A stretch of DNA of 45,642 bases, taken from NCBI RefSeq assembly GCF_011421595.1, contig NZ_WTLH01000023.1, positions 1 through 45,642 of the forward strand, given 5' to 3'. The position numbers and the translations under genes were made by a program. Below, piece after piece: positions 36,030-43,292 of this stretch. Origin of the DNA: Streptomyces sp. YIM 98790. Lineage in GTDB: Bacteria > Actinomycetota > Actinomycetes > Streptomycetales > Streptomycetaceae. Within the stretch, counting starts at the first letter, position 1. Every line of letters begins with the position of its first letter. The notes beneath the pieces are model-generated. The model did not search any database and was not told the DNA's origin. It was given only the letters and a program-made list of their open reading frames with translations.

Positions 36030-36255
36030 AGGAGAGAAGGCTGCTCTGTCTGAGGCTCGGCGATGCGGCGGCAGGCGTGCGACGACTTCGGCGTGGTTGC
36101 TGCTGATGCCGGGTTTTGGCCGGTATCGACACGGTTCTGGCGCCGCCAGGTGTCGATCGTCCGGCCACTGTTCCCCAGGCGCTGGGCGACCTTGCGGCCA
36201 GACTCGATGAGGACGAGGACCTTGCGACGAATTCGAGCGGGAAGCTGCAGGGCAT
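36030..36255 (-). pseudogene. Decayed IS3-family transposase OrfA
   Basis: On the minus strand MPCSFPLEF is followed, after a frame change, by RRKVLVLIESGRKVAQ and TIDTWRRQNRVDTGQ. After another frame change come PGISSNHAEVVA and CRRIAEPQTE. This is the known OrfA pattern (PPEFRRKVL, TIYTWRRQDRID, PGLSS, ARRRIAELE) with small deletions and frameshifts. No OrfB part or terminal repeats were found. Confidence 0.6.
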
Positions 36256-36943
36256 GTGGATCTTCTCCGGACGCTGGATGACTGATCGCCCAGCAACCCG
36301 GACTGCGCCGAATCCGCGGCACATCACGGACTCCACAAGACTCAGTACAGTTCGCTGGACCGCTTGTTGGAACGGCCTGCCCCACCCCGGCGCCTCATCC
36401 CGCGCGTCGCCGGGGTTTTCGCAGCGTCCGCAGGGCCGTGGCCCGTCCGGCAGTCGCACGGAACTCTCCCGATCTGGCCCCGGACGGCCCCCGGCCTGAA
36501 GAACAAGCACCGGGCCAGACACCATGACGTCGACAAAACAGCCAAACGCGGCGAATCGCTCAGGGAACATCGAGGCCACCGACGTTGAACGCCAAGCCCA
36601 GACCCTCCGCCTGAGGCTGGAAAAGATTCTGCGATGCCTTCTTGCGCATTACGTGCAACCGGAATTGGAATCAATTCTTCCGGTTTCTCGAGATGCATTT
36701 GTCGCCCATCACCCCTTTCTTCACCCTTTGATGGAGCGCGAAGCTCAAGCAACCCTCAGAAAGCCCTTGTCGCACTTGCCATTTCCCAACAGGAGTGGAA
36801 GTGTTCTAGTTGCACGGAGGACATGAAAAAGCTCTCCGCGCACACAAGGATGAAGGGTGGCATTCAAGCCGATGTCGCACTTCTGTCACCCTGGTCATGA
36901 CGCCCTTGCGCGTTTACCGCTGAGAGTAGATAGGTGAAGAAAC
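36256..36943. other. Lower-GC intergenic region with one doubtful tiny frame
   Basis: No recognised gene. GC falls clearly from about 36500, marking foreign DNA. A 25-codon frame at 36823-36900 has a strong GGAGGA site and begins MKKLSAHTR, like the start of the secreted protein at 37332 (MKKMSAALF). It could be the stub of a lost paralog or a tiny peptide. An open frame at 36524-36826 has no good ribosome site and no recognisable sequence. Confidence 0.4.
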
Positions 36944-37297
36944 TTGCTCAAGAGTACTCGCGCTCGACGCTCCGTTACGTCAGCGCTGGGAGTGCTAATG
37001 GCCGGCATCTTCTCGTTGGGTGCCACGACGACAGCATCAGCTTCCCAAGTTGGCGCCATGGCACATCCCACCGGTTGCAGTTACGACGTCTGGGGGAGTT
37101 GGGGGACCCAAGCCTCGTGCTCTAGCCACAACGGTGGCTCTTACCGAGCAGTTGCCATATGCAAGCACCCGGAAACGAACCAGTTCAAGTGGTTCTACGG
37201 CACATGGAAGCAATTCGGAGTCTCCACTGCGTACTGCGAGGGAGCATATCGAGCGAGTTCTGCGGGTGTCGAAACTTCTTCCAGCAAGAAGGCCTGA
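36944..37297 (+). CDS. Small secreted four-cysteine protein, first of a pair
   Basis: A 117-residue protein with a signal peptide (hydrophobic GVLMAGIFSLGATTTASA). The mature part of about 83 residues opens near MAHPTGCSYDVW and has four cysteines, SHNGGSYRAVAIC in the middle and TAYCEGAY near the end. The same four cysteines, MAHPTGC and NGGSY recur in the next gene, so the two are paralogs. TTG 36944 is preceded by AGGTGA; a GTG at 36934 is out of frame. Family unknown to me. An extracellular role, such as a toxin, inhibitor or surface factor, is only a guess from size and disulfide pattern. Confidence 0.7.
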   Translation: MLKSTRARRSVTSALGVLMAGIFSLGATTTASASQVGAMAHPTGCSYDVWGSWGTQASCSSHNGGSYRAVAICKHPETNQFKWFYGTWKQFGVSTAYCEGAYRASSAGVETSSSKKA

Positions 37298-37331
37298 GAA
37301 CGACCAGAGCGATCGAGATGGGAGCAGCTCA

Positions 37332-37685
37332 ATGAAGAAGATGAGTGCAGCGCTCTTCACTACCGCAGTGGTGGCAGTCCTCGGATTCCCAGGCACGGCC
37401 ACCGCAGCTGAGCCCAGCACAGAGACACAGCAGAACTTCGGCGATATTTCCATCATGGCCCATCCGACCGGCTGTACCTACGGCAAGTACACCAACGGCT
37501 CCTCTGCCGAGTGCAAGCAGAGTAACGGTGGAAGCTACAAGGCAGTCGTCAGGTGCCGCACGAGTGACAACACCATCATAACTCGTGAGCCGGAACTCTG
37601 GAGGACAAGCGGAATCTCCTACGTCTTCTGCCCGCCGATGACCTTTTATGAGAGCTCGGGCATCAAGACAAAGTCTACCAGTTGA
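37332..37685 (+). CDS. Small secreted four-cysteine protein, second of a pair
   Basis: A 117-residue exported protein. The signal peptide runs from KKMSAALFTTAVVAVLGF to about residue 26 (TATAAEP). The mature part repeats MAHPTGCTYGKY, SSAECKQSNGGSYKAVVRC, a Trp near 95 and VFCPPM. All four cysteines align with the upstream protein. It starts 34 bases after that gene with GGGAG before the ATG, and an intrinsic terminator follows 17 bases after its stop, so the two form a compact operon. Base composition is lower in GC than the host average, which with the flanking IS debris suggests horizontal arrival. Function unknown. Confidence 0.75.
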   Translation: MKKMSAALFTTAVVAVLGFPGTATAAEPSTETQQNFGDISIMAHPTGCTYGKYTNGSSAECKQSNGGSYKAVVRCRTSDNTIITREPELWRTSGISYVFCPPMTFYESSGIKTKSTS

Positions 37686-37702
37686 CCTGGGGCTGTTGTT
37701 GT

Positions 37703-37732
37703 GGGTCCGTCAGCTCACTGGCGGGCCCTTTT
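37703..37732 (+). terminator. Intrinsic terminator of the secreted-protein pair
   Basis: GGGTCCGTCAG pairs with CTGGCGGGCCC (11 bp including two G-T pairs) across the loop CTCA and is followed directly by TTTT. This classical form is rare in high-GC Streptomyces and fits imported DNA. Confidence 0.85.
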
Positions 37733-37760
37733 CACTTTCTCGAGAGATGTTTGTAGGCCA

Positions 37761-37905
37761 TTACTGACCCTGAGCTCGTGATGGGGCCATGGTGTTGATC
37801 AGGCCGAACTTGGCGAGGCAGCCGTCGAGCAGGTGCGGCCGGTACTGGATCTCCTCGGGTTCACGCTTCAGAACGCGGACGAGCTGATCAAGACTTGGCA
37901 CGAGC
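37761..37905 (-). other. Unidentified gene tail
   Basis: A minus-strand frame reads LVRVLKREPEEIQYRPHLLD, then KFGLINTMAPSRAQGQ and a stop at 37761. It looks like a real C-terminus and not random sequence, but I do not recognise the protein. Its upstream part is replaced by IS481-type sequence. Confidence 0.3.
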
Positions 37906-37934
37906 ATTCATCCCGTCCCTTCCTCTGCCGGCAG

Positions 37935-38523
37935 CACGGCGAGGCGGGCATGGGCGACCGCTCCAGCCCTCCGCATGCCAGCCGCGCACCGAGCGGCGGA
38001 TCATCAAGGTGCGGATTCTGCGCCGCTGGGGACCTGCACGGATCGCGGGCCTGCTGCGCCTGGTGCCCTCCACCGTGCACCGGGTACTGACTCGCTACGG
38101 CCTGGCCCGTCTCGCGCACCTGGACCGGGCCACCGGCCGCGTCATACGCCGCTACGAACGCGCCAGGCCCGGCGAGCTGGTGCACGTGGACATCAAATAG
38201 CTCGGCAACATCCCCGACGGCGGCGGCCACAAGGTCCTCGGCCGCCAGGCGGGCGCAGGACGCGTTCCGGCGCCGGCTACAGCTATGTGCACACCGCCGT
38301 CGACGGCCACTCCCGCCTGGCCTACAGCGCGATCCTCACCGACGAGAAGAAGAAGGCCGCCGGCGCCTTCTGGGGGCGAGCGCAGGTGTTCTTCGCCTCC
38401 TGCGGGAGCACCGTCGAGCGGGTGCGGACCGACAGCCAGCTCCTGCTACAAGTCCCGTCTGTGGCGCAATGCCCTGGCCGCGGCCGGGATCACCCACAAA
38501 CGCACCCGCGCCTACCGGCCGCA
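37935..38523 (+). pseudogene. Decayed IS481-family transposase
   Basis: Reading across frames gives GDRSSPPH, RTERRIIKVRILRRWGPARI, STVHRVLTRYGLARLAHLD, GELVHVDIK then a stop where Lys is usual, LGNIPDGGGHKVLGRQAG, a frameshift, SGAGYSYVHTAVDGHSRLAY, ILTDEKKKAA, another frameshift, and GITHKRTRAYRPQT. This is the IS481 transposase order with its N-terminus and last quarter missing. At least one stop and two frameshifts make it dead. Confidence 0.75.
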
Positions 38524-38824
38524 GACTCCATCTCGCCTGCGACGGTCGTGGCCGGCCCCTGGCCGTCGTCATCACGCCCGCCGGCAACGTCAACGATTTC
38601 ACCGTCTTCGACGACGTCATGGACGCCTTGAGGGTGCTCCGAACGGGCGCCGGACGGCCCCGCCGCAGGCCCGACGCGGTCATTGCGGACAAGGCGTACT
38701 CCCCCGGGCGATCCGCCAGTCCCTGCGGCGCAGGGGCATCCGGGCGGTGATCCCGGAGCGGGCGGATCAGAAGGCCAACCGTGTGCGGCGCGGACAGGCC
38801 GCCGGCCTTCGACCCCGACCTCTG
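38521..38824 (+). pseudogene. IS5-family transposase fragment fused to the IS481 relic
   Basis: Begins abruptly with HLACDGRGRPLAVV and continues NVNDFTVFDDVMDALRVL, GAGRPRRRPDAVIADKAYS and, after a frameshift, GIRAVIPERADQKANRVRRG. This matches the second transposase frame of the intact element at 4743-5673 (its 5200-5510 part) with many substitutions, so it is an older relative. No catalytic Glu region or end repeat remains. Confidence 0.75.
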
Positions 38825-38825
38825 G

Positions 38826-38979
38826 CCTGGTGCCATTCATGCCATACCGGATCCGCCTCGACGTCTTCAGCGATCACATAGATCGAAAGACCCGTCATCC
38901 TCCGGTCGCCGGTGATCGCTACCCGCTTCACGTTCCCGACCACACGACCATGATCAACGATCAGCAGCTGATGCCTCAC
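38826..38979 (-). pseudogene. 5' stub of an unknown gene directly after recX
   Basis: A GTG frame 18 bases past the recX stop, same strand, reads RHQLLIVDHGRVVGNVKRVA, then ITGDRRMTGLSIYVIAEDVE and DPVWHEWHQ, a natural-looking protein start with a GGTAGGCG site. It loses meaning at about 38826, where the IS5 fragment begins. I do not recognise the family. It may have been the third gene of the recA-recX operon. Confidence 0.45.
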
Positions 38980-38997
38980 CGCCTACCGTGCAAGAGC

Positions 38998-39552
38998 TCA
39001 ACAGTAAGGGTCGAGGAACTCCGGGTCCTCGCCTTCGGCTTCCAGGGCTTCGCGGACCACGCGGAGGGCCAGGCCCTCTGGGTAACCCTTGCGGGCCAGC
39101 ATGCCCGCCAGCCGCCGGATCCGTTTGTCACGCTCCAGGCCACGGGTGGCGCGAAGCTTGCGTGCCACCAGCTCCCGGGCCGTCTCGGCCTCACGCTCGC
39201 TGCCCAGTTTGGAGACCGCGTCGTCGATCAGCACGCTGTCCACCCCCCGGGTGCGCAGCTCGCGGGCGAGCGCCCGCCGGGCCAGCCCTCGGCCGTGGTG
39301 GCGGGACTCCACCCAGGCGTCGGCGAAGGCCGCGTCGTCGATCAGCCCGGCTTCCTCGAAGCGGTCCAGGACCGCTACCGCGGCGTCCTCCGGGATGTCC
39401 CGTTTGCGCAGGGCCTCGGCGAGCTGCCCCCGCGTGCGCGGTGAGCCCGTGAGCAGGCGCAGGCAGATCGCCCGGGCGCGTTCCACCGGATCGGCCGGAG
39501 CTCCGGGCGGACCCGACCGTTCCGCTTCGTCCCGTGATCGCGGCCGGTGCAC
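38998..39552 (-). CDS. RecA regulator RecX
   Basis: A 184-residue cytoplasmic protein that binds RecA filaments and limits their extension. It is built of repeated three-helix units: RAICLRLLTGSPRTRGQLAE, LRKRDIP, LDRFEEAGLIDDAAFADAWV and LARRALARELRTRGV. GTG 39552 is three bases after the recA stop (TAG GCC GTG), so the genes are translationally linked. Downstream the operon has been cut by insertion-sequence debris. Confidence 0.92.
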   Translation of the reverse strand: MHRPRSRDEAERSGPPGAPADPVERARAICLRLLTGSPRTRGQLAEALRKRDIPEDAAVAVLDRFEEAGLIDDAAFADAWVESRHHGRGLARRALARELRTRGVDSVLIDDAVSKLGSEREAETARELVARKLRATRGLERDKRIRRLAGMLARKGYPEGLALRVVREALEAEGEDPEFLDPYC

Positions 39553-39555
39553 GGC

Positions 39556-40686
<1,131 letters not shown>

Positions 40687-40726
40687 GGGTGCCACCGTCT
40701 TCTGGTTCGATCGCTTCACGTCAATG

Positions 40727-40749
40727 ACGCTAGCGCCTGCCACTGACAA
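40727..40749 (-). promoter_or_regulatory. RecA-NDp-type (LexA-independent) damage promoter
   Basis: On the minus strand TTGTCAGTG, eight bases, then TAGCGT, 41 bases before the recA ATG. This fits in full the RecA-NDp consensus TTGTCRGTG-N8-TANNNT of Mycobacterium, which is activated by PafBC. Confidence 0.75.
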
Positions 40750-40757
40750 TCGGGTCC

Positions 40758-40784
40758 GGGGCGGCCTCCGGCAGCCGCCGCCCC
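40758..40784. other. Perfect hairpin in recA upstream region
   Basis: GGGGCGGC (40758-40765) pairs exactly with GCCGCCCC (40777-40784), loop 11 bases. It lies between the LexA-type box and the proximal promoter and would be in the leader of any transcript begun near the box. Confidence 0.5.
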
Positions 40785-40791
40785 TCCATAT

Positions 40792-40803
40792 GAATGGATG
40801 TTC
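40792..40803 (-). promoter_or_regulatory. LexA-type SOS box upstream of recA
   Basis: Minus-strand GAACATCCATTC, close to the Gram-positive consensus GAAC-N4-GTTC with one change. The same sequence is, as I recall, reported before Streptomyces recA genes. It would bind LexA and couple recA-recX to DNA damage. Confidence 0.7.
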
Positions 40804-40912
40804 GATTTTCGTGTCAAGCGACTCGCCGGGCCTGTGGAAAACCGCAAACCCGCAGCTCAGAGCGGTATGCGAGGGGTAAATCAGCAGGTCGTGGCCGGTG
40901 CCGTCGCCCCGT

Positions 40913-41107
40913 TCAGCGCAGCCGGGCCGGGACGTCCATCGCCCGGCACACCGCCCGCCACACGTCCTTGGCCTCCCAGCCCGCCTCCAGCGCCTCGTAC
41001 ACCGTGCGCCCGCCCAGCTCGGACATCACATGGTCCCGCGCGAAGGAGTCCGCGTAGGCCTCGCCGAAATGCTCCCGCATCCGTTCCCAGAAGTCCGTCA
41101 GCCGCAT
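40913..41107 (-). CDS. DUF3046 protein
   Basis: A 64-residue protein beginning [20 protein letters not shown], with [20 protein letters not shown] at its end. It matches the short DUF3046 family that sits upstream of recA in most Actinobacteria. Function unknown; it has no membrane segment and no cysteine pair. ATG 41107 gives the family's usual length. Confidence 0.88.
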   Translation of the reverse strand: MRLTDFWERMREHFGEAYADSFARDHVMSELGGRTVYEALEAGWEAKDVWRAVCRAMDVPARLR

Positions 41108-41139
41108 GTTCCCAGTATCCCCCCGACGTCCCGAGCGGC

Positions 41140-41469
41140 TCAGCCGCCCAGCGCCCGCACCCCCGCCGTGACCGCCACCGCCACGCCCACCACCAGCAGG
41201 AACGGCGCCCGCAGCAGCACCGCCGCGCCGGCCGCGGCCAGCCCGGCCACCCGGGCGTCCAGCACCGGCGAACCGTCCCCGCCGTCCGCGGTCTGGATCG
41301 CGGTCAGGGCCGCCAGCAGCGCCACCGGGAGCAGCGCGGCCAGCCGCCGCACCAGCGGGCGCTCCAGCGCCCCGGCCGGCACCGACAGCCCCAGCAGCTT
41401 GACCAGGTAGCAGCCCACCGCGGTCAGCCCGATGGCCAGCCACACGGCGGCCGGGTCCATCGCGGTCAC
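41140..41469 (-). CDS. AzlD-family branched-chain amino acid exporter subunit
   Basis: A membrane protein of 106-109 residues with three hydrophobic segments (VWLAIGLTAVGCYLVKLLGL, LLPVALLAALTAI, FLLVVGVAVAVTAGV). AzlD proteins pair with AzlC to export branched-chain amino acids or analogues. The GTG at 41469 overlaps the azlC stop (GTGA), so coupling is likely; ATG 41460 is three codons later. Confidence 0.88.
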   Translation of the reverse strand: MTAMDPAAVWLAIGLTAVGCYLVKLLGLSVPAGALERPLVRRLAALLPVALLAALTAIQTADGGDGSPVLDARVAGLAAAGAAVLLRAPFLLVVGVAVAVTAGVRALGG

Positions 41470-42224
41470 CGGGTCACCTCCCGGTCGTCGAAGCGGCCGT
41501 GCACGAACAGCACGGCGGGTGCCGCCAGCGCGGCGACCAGCACCGGCACCCCGGCCGGCAGCAGCGGCAGGGTGACCAGCGCCAGCAGCGCCGCGAGCAC
41601 CGCCGTGGCCCGCTCCACCGCGGTCTTGAGCATCGGCACGACCAGGGCCAGGAACACGGCGGGCCCGGCCGCGTCCAGGCCCCAGACCGCGGGGTCGCCC
41701 AGGCCGGAGGCGCCCAGCGCGCCCAGCAGGGTGGTGAGGTTCCACAGCAGGTAGAGGGTGAGGCCGGTGACGGCGAAGCCGAGGCGCGCCGCCCGCCGGT
41801 CCGGCTGCGCGAAGGACACGGCGGCGGTCTCGTCGATCACCCACTGCGCGGCCAGCGGCCGCAGCCAGCGCGGCGGCCGGATCAGGGCGGACAGGCGCAG
41901 GCCGTAGAAGCAGTTCCGCACCCCGAGGAAGAACGCCCCGGCCGCGGCGGTGAACGGATTGCCGCCCGCGGCCAGCGCGCCGACCAGCGCGAACTGCGAG
42001 GCGCCGGTGAACACCAGCAGGCTGAGCGCGCAGGTCTGGGCCACGCTCAGACCCGCCGCGGCGGCGGTGGCGCCGAAGGCGAAGCCGGAGACGCCCACCG
42101 CGACGCCGACCCCGAGGGCGTCGCGCACCGCGCCGCGCGCGGTGTCCGGCTCCGCGGCCGGGGCGGGTGCCGGGGCCGGACCGGCGGCCGCACCGGGGGA
42201 TGAGGGGTTGACCCGATCGTTCAC
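41466..42224 (-). CDS. AzlC-family branched-chain amino acid permease
   Basis: A 252-residue integral membrane protein. The Ala/Pro-rich N-terminus (to about residue 30) is followed by GVGVAVGVSGFAFG, LLVFTGASQFALVGAL, FFLGVRNCFYGLRLS and QWVIDETAAVSF, the AzlC hallmarks. Together with AzlD it forms a two-subunit exporter. An AraC-type regulator lies upstream on the same strand, separated by a terminator-like hairpin. Confidence 0.9.
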   Translation of the reverse strand: MNDRVNPSSPGAAAGPAPAPAPAAEPDTARGAVRDALGVGVAVGVSGFAFGATAAAAGLSVAQTCALSLLVFTGASQFALVGALAAGGNPFTAAAGAFFLGVRNCFYGLRLSALIRPPRWLRPLAAQWVIDETAAVSFAQPDRRAARLGFAVTGLTLYLLWNLTTLLGALGASGLGDPAVWGLDAAGPAVFLALVVPMLKTAVERATAVLAALLALVTLPLLPAGVPVLVAALAAPAVLFVHGRFDDREVTR

Positions 42225-42284
42225 CCCGGCAGCCTAAGCGGACCCCCGGTCCTCCCGTCTTGTACGTTCTTGCACCTCAGGGGC

Positions 42285-42316
42285 GGCCCCTGCCGGGCGG
42301 TCGCCCGGCAGGGGCC
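42285..42316 (-). terminator. 14-bp hairpin between AraC regulator and azlC genes
   Basis: GGCCCCTGCCGGGC pairs perfectly with 42303-42316 around GGTC. No T tract. It lies 45 bases beyond the stop of the AraC-type gene and would separate it from azlCD. Confidence 0.7.
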
Positions 42317-42360
42317 GGCGGTCCGCCGCCGGGACCGGCCCTCCCGCCGGTCCGGCCCGG

Positions 42361-43248
42361 TCAGTGGGCGTGGGCCCGCCGGTAGGCGGCGGGCGGGACA
42401 CCGACGATGCGGGTGAAGTGGCGGGTCAGATGCGACTGGTCGGTGAAGCCGGCCGCCGCCGCGGCCTCGGCCGGCCGGGCCCCGGCCGCCAGCAGCGCCC
42501 GGGCCCGCCGCACCCGGCGGTCGGTCAGCCAGGCGTGCGGCGGCATCCCGTACCGCTGCCGGAAGGCCCGCAGCAGCGCGAACGTGCCGGTGCCCAGCTC
42601 CGCGGCGAGTTCTTCCAGCGTGGGCGGCGCGGTCATCCGCTCCTCCAGCAGCAGCCGCGCCCGCTCCGCGTTCCGCGCGCCCGCGCCGCGCGGCACCCGC
42701 TCCGGCAGCGGTCCGCCGTGGTCGCGCAGCAGCCGGGCCAGCACCACCCGCAGCAGGGTGTCCGCGGCCAGCGGATCGTCCTGCTCGGCGGCCCGGTGCA
42801 CCTCGGTGATCAGCCGCCCGGCCTCCGGGTCGTGCACCAGCACCCGGCGGAAGCCGACGGTGCCGCGGTCCCGCCCCGTGTCCCCGCTCTCCGCGGCCAC
42901 CTCGGCCACCAGCTCCGCCGAGGGGTAGAGGGTGGCGTACGCCCAGCCGTCCGGCCGCCCGGCCCGGGCGGTGTGCGGCACCTCCGGGTTGATCATCACC
43001 ACGCTGCCGGGTCCGGCGCATTCCGTGCCGCCCGGCAGCCCGACCGCCTCCACGCCCGCGGTCACCGCGCCCAGCACATAGCCGCCGTGGGTGTGCCGGG
43101 GGAATTCGTGCCCCACGTAGCGTGCGCGCAGCAGTTCCAGGCCCGGCAGCCGGGCATAGCGCCAGTGCCGCGCCCATTCGCCGCCGCCGGCCGGGCCGGC
43201 GCTCCCGGCGCTCCCGGCGCTTCCAGGGGCCACTCTCATGCGGCCCAT
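42361..43248 (-). CDS. AraC-family transcriptional regulator
   Basis: A 295-residue regulator. The N-terminal cupin-like sensing domain has FPRHTHGGYVLGAV and VVMINPEVPHTA. The C-terminal pair of helix-turn-helix motifs is LEELAAELGTGTFALLRAF followed by FRQRYGMPPHAWL, and AEAAAAAGFTDQSHLTRHFT. AraC proteins of this layout often control the adjacent exporter, here azlCD. The gene starts 30 bases from the divergent helicase gene, and an inverted repeat covers both starts. ATG 43248 and ATG 43239 are both possible. Confidence 0.88.
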   Translation of the reverse strand: MGRMRVAPGSAGSAGSAGPAGGGEWARHWRYARLPGLELLRARYVGHEFPRHTHGGYVLGAVTAGVEAVGLPGGTECAGPGSVVMINPEVPHTARAGRPDGWAYATLYPSAELVAEVAAESGDTGRDRGTVGFRRVLVHDPEAGRLITEVHRAAEQDDPLAADTLLRVVLARLLRDHGGPLPERVPRGAGARNAERARLLLEERMTAPPTLEELAAELGTGTFALLRAFRQRYGMPPHAWLTDRRVRRARALLAAGARPAEAAAAAGFTDQSHLTRHFTRIVGVPPAAYRRAHAH

Positions 43249-43292
43249 TGTGCGGTGCTGTCAGCGGCGGGGTGCACCATGGGTCGCATGAC
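43235..43292. repeat. Inverted repeat covering two divergent start codons
   Basis: Arms 43235-43255 and 43272-43292 match at 16 of 21 positions around CATGCG-CCCAT-GTGC. Each arm contains the start of one divergent gene, and both would begin M-G-R-M. It may be a shared operator. Confidence 0.55.

Noticed and set aside
36524..36826. 100-codon frame in the low-GC zone
   Set aside because: Weak start context, no signal peptide, no recognised motif, and it ends before the secreted-protein genes. Not called as a gene.
40758..40784. Riboswitch-like structure before recA
   Set aside because: It is a simple single stem with no conserved core of any riboswitch class that I can recognise.
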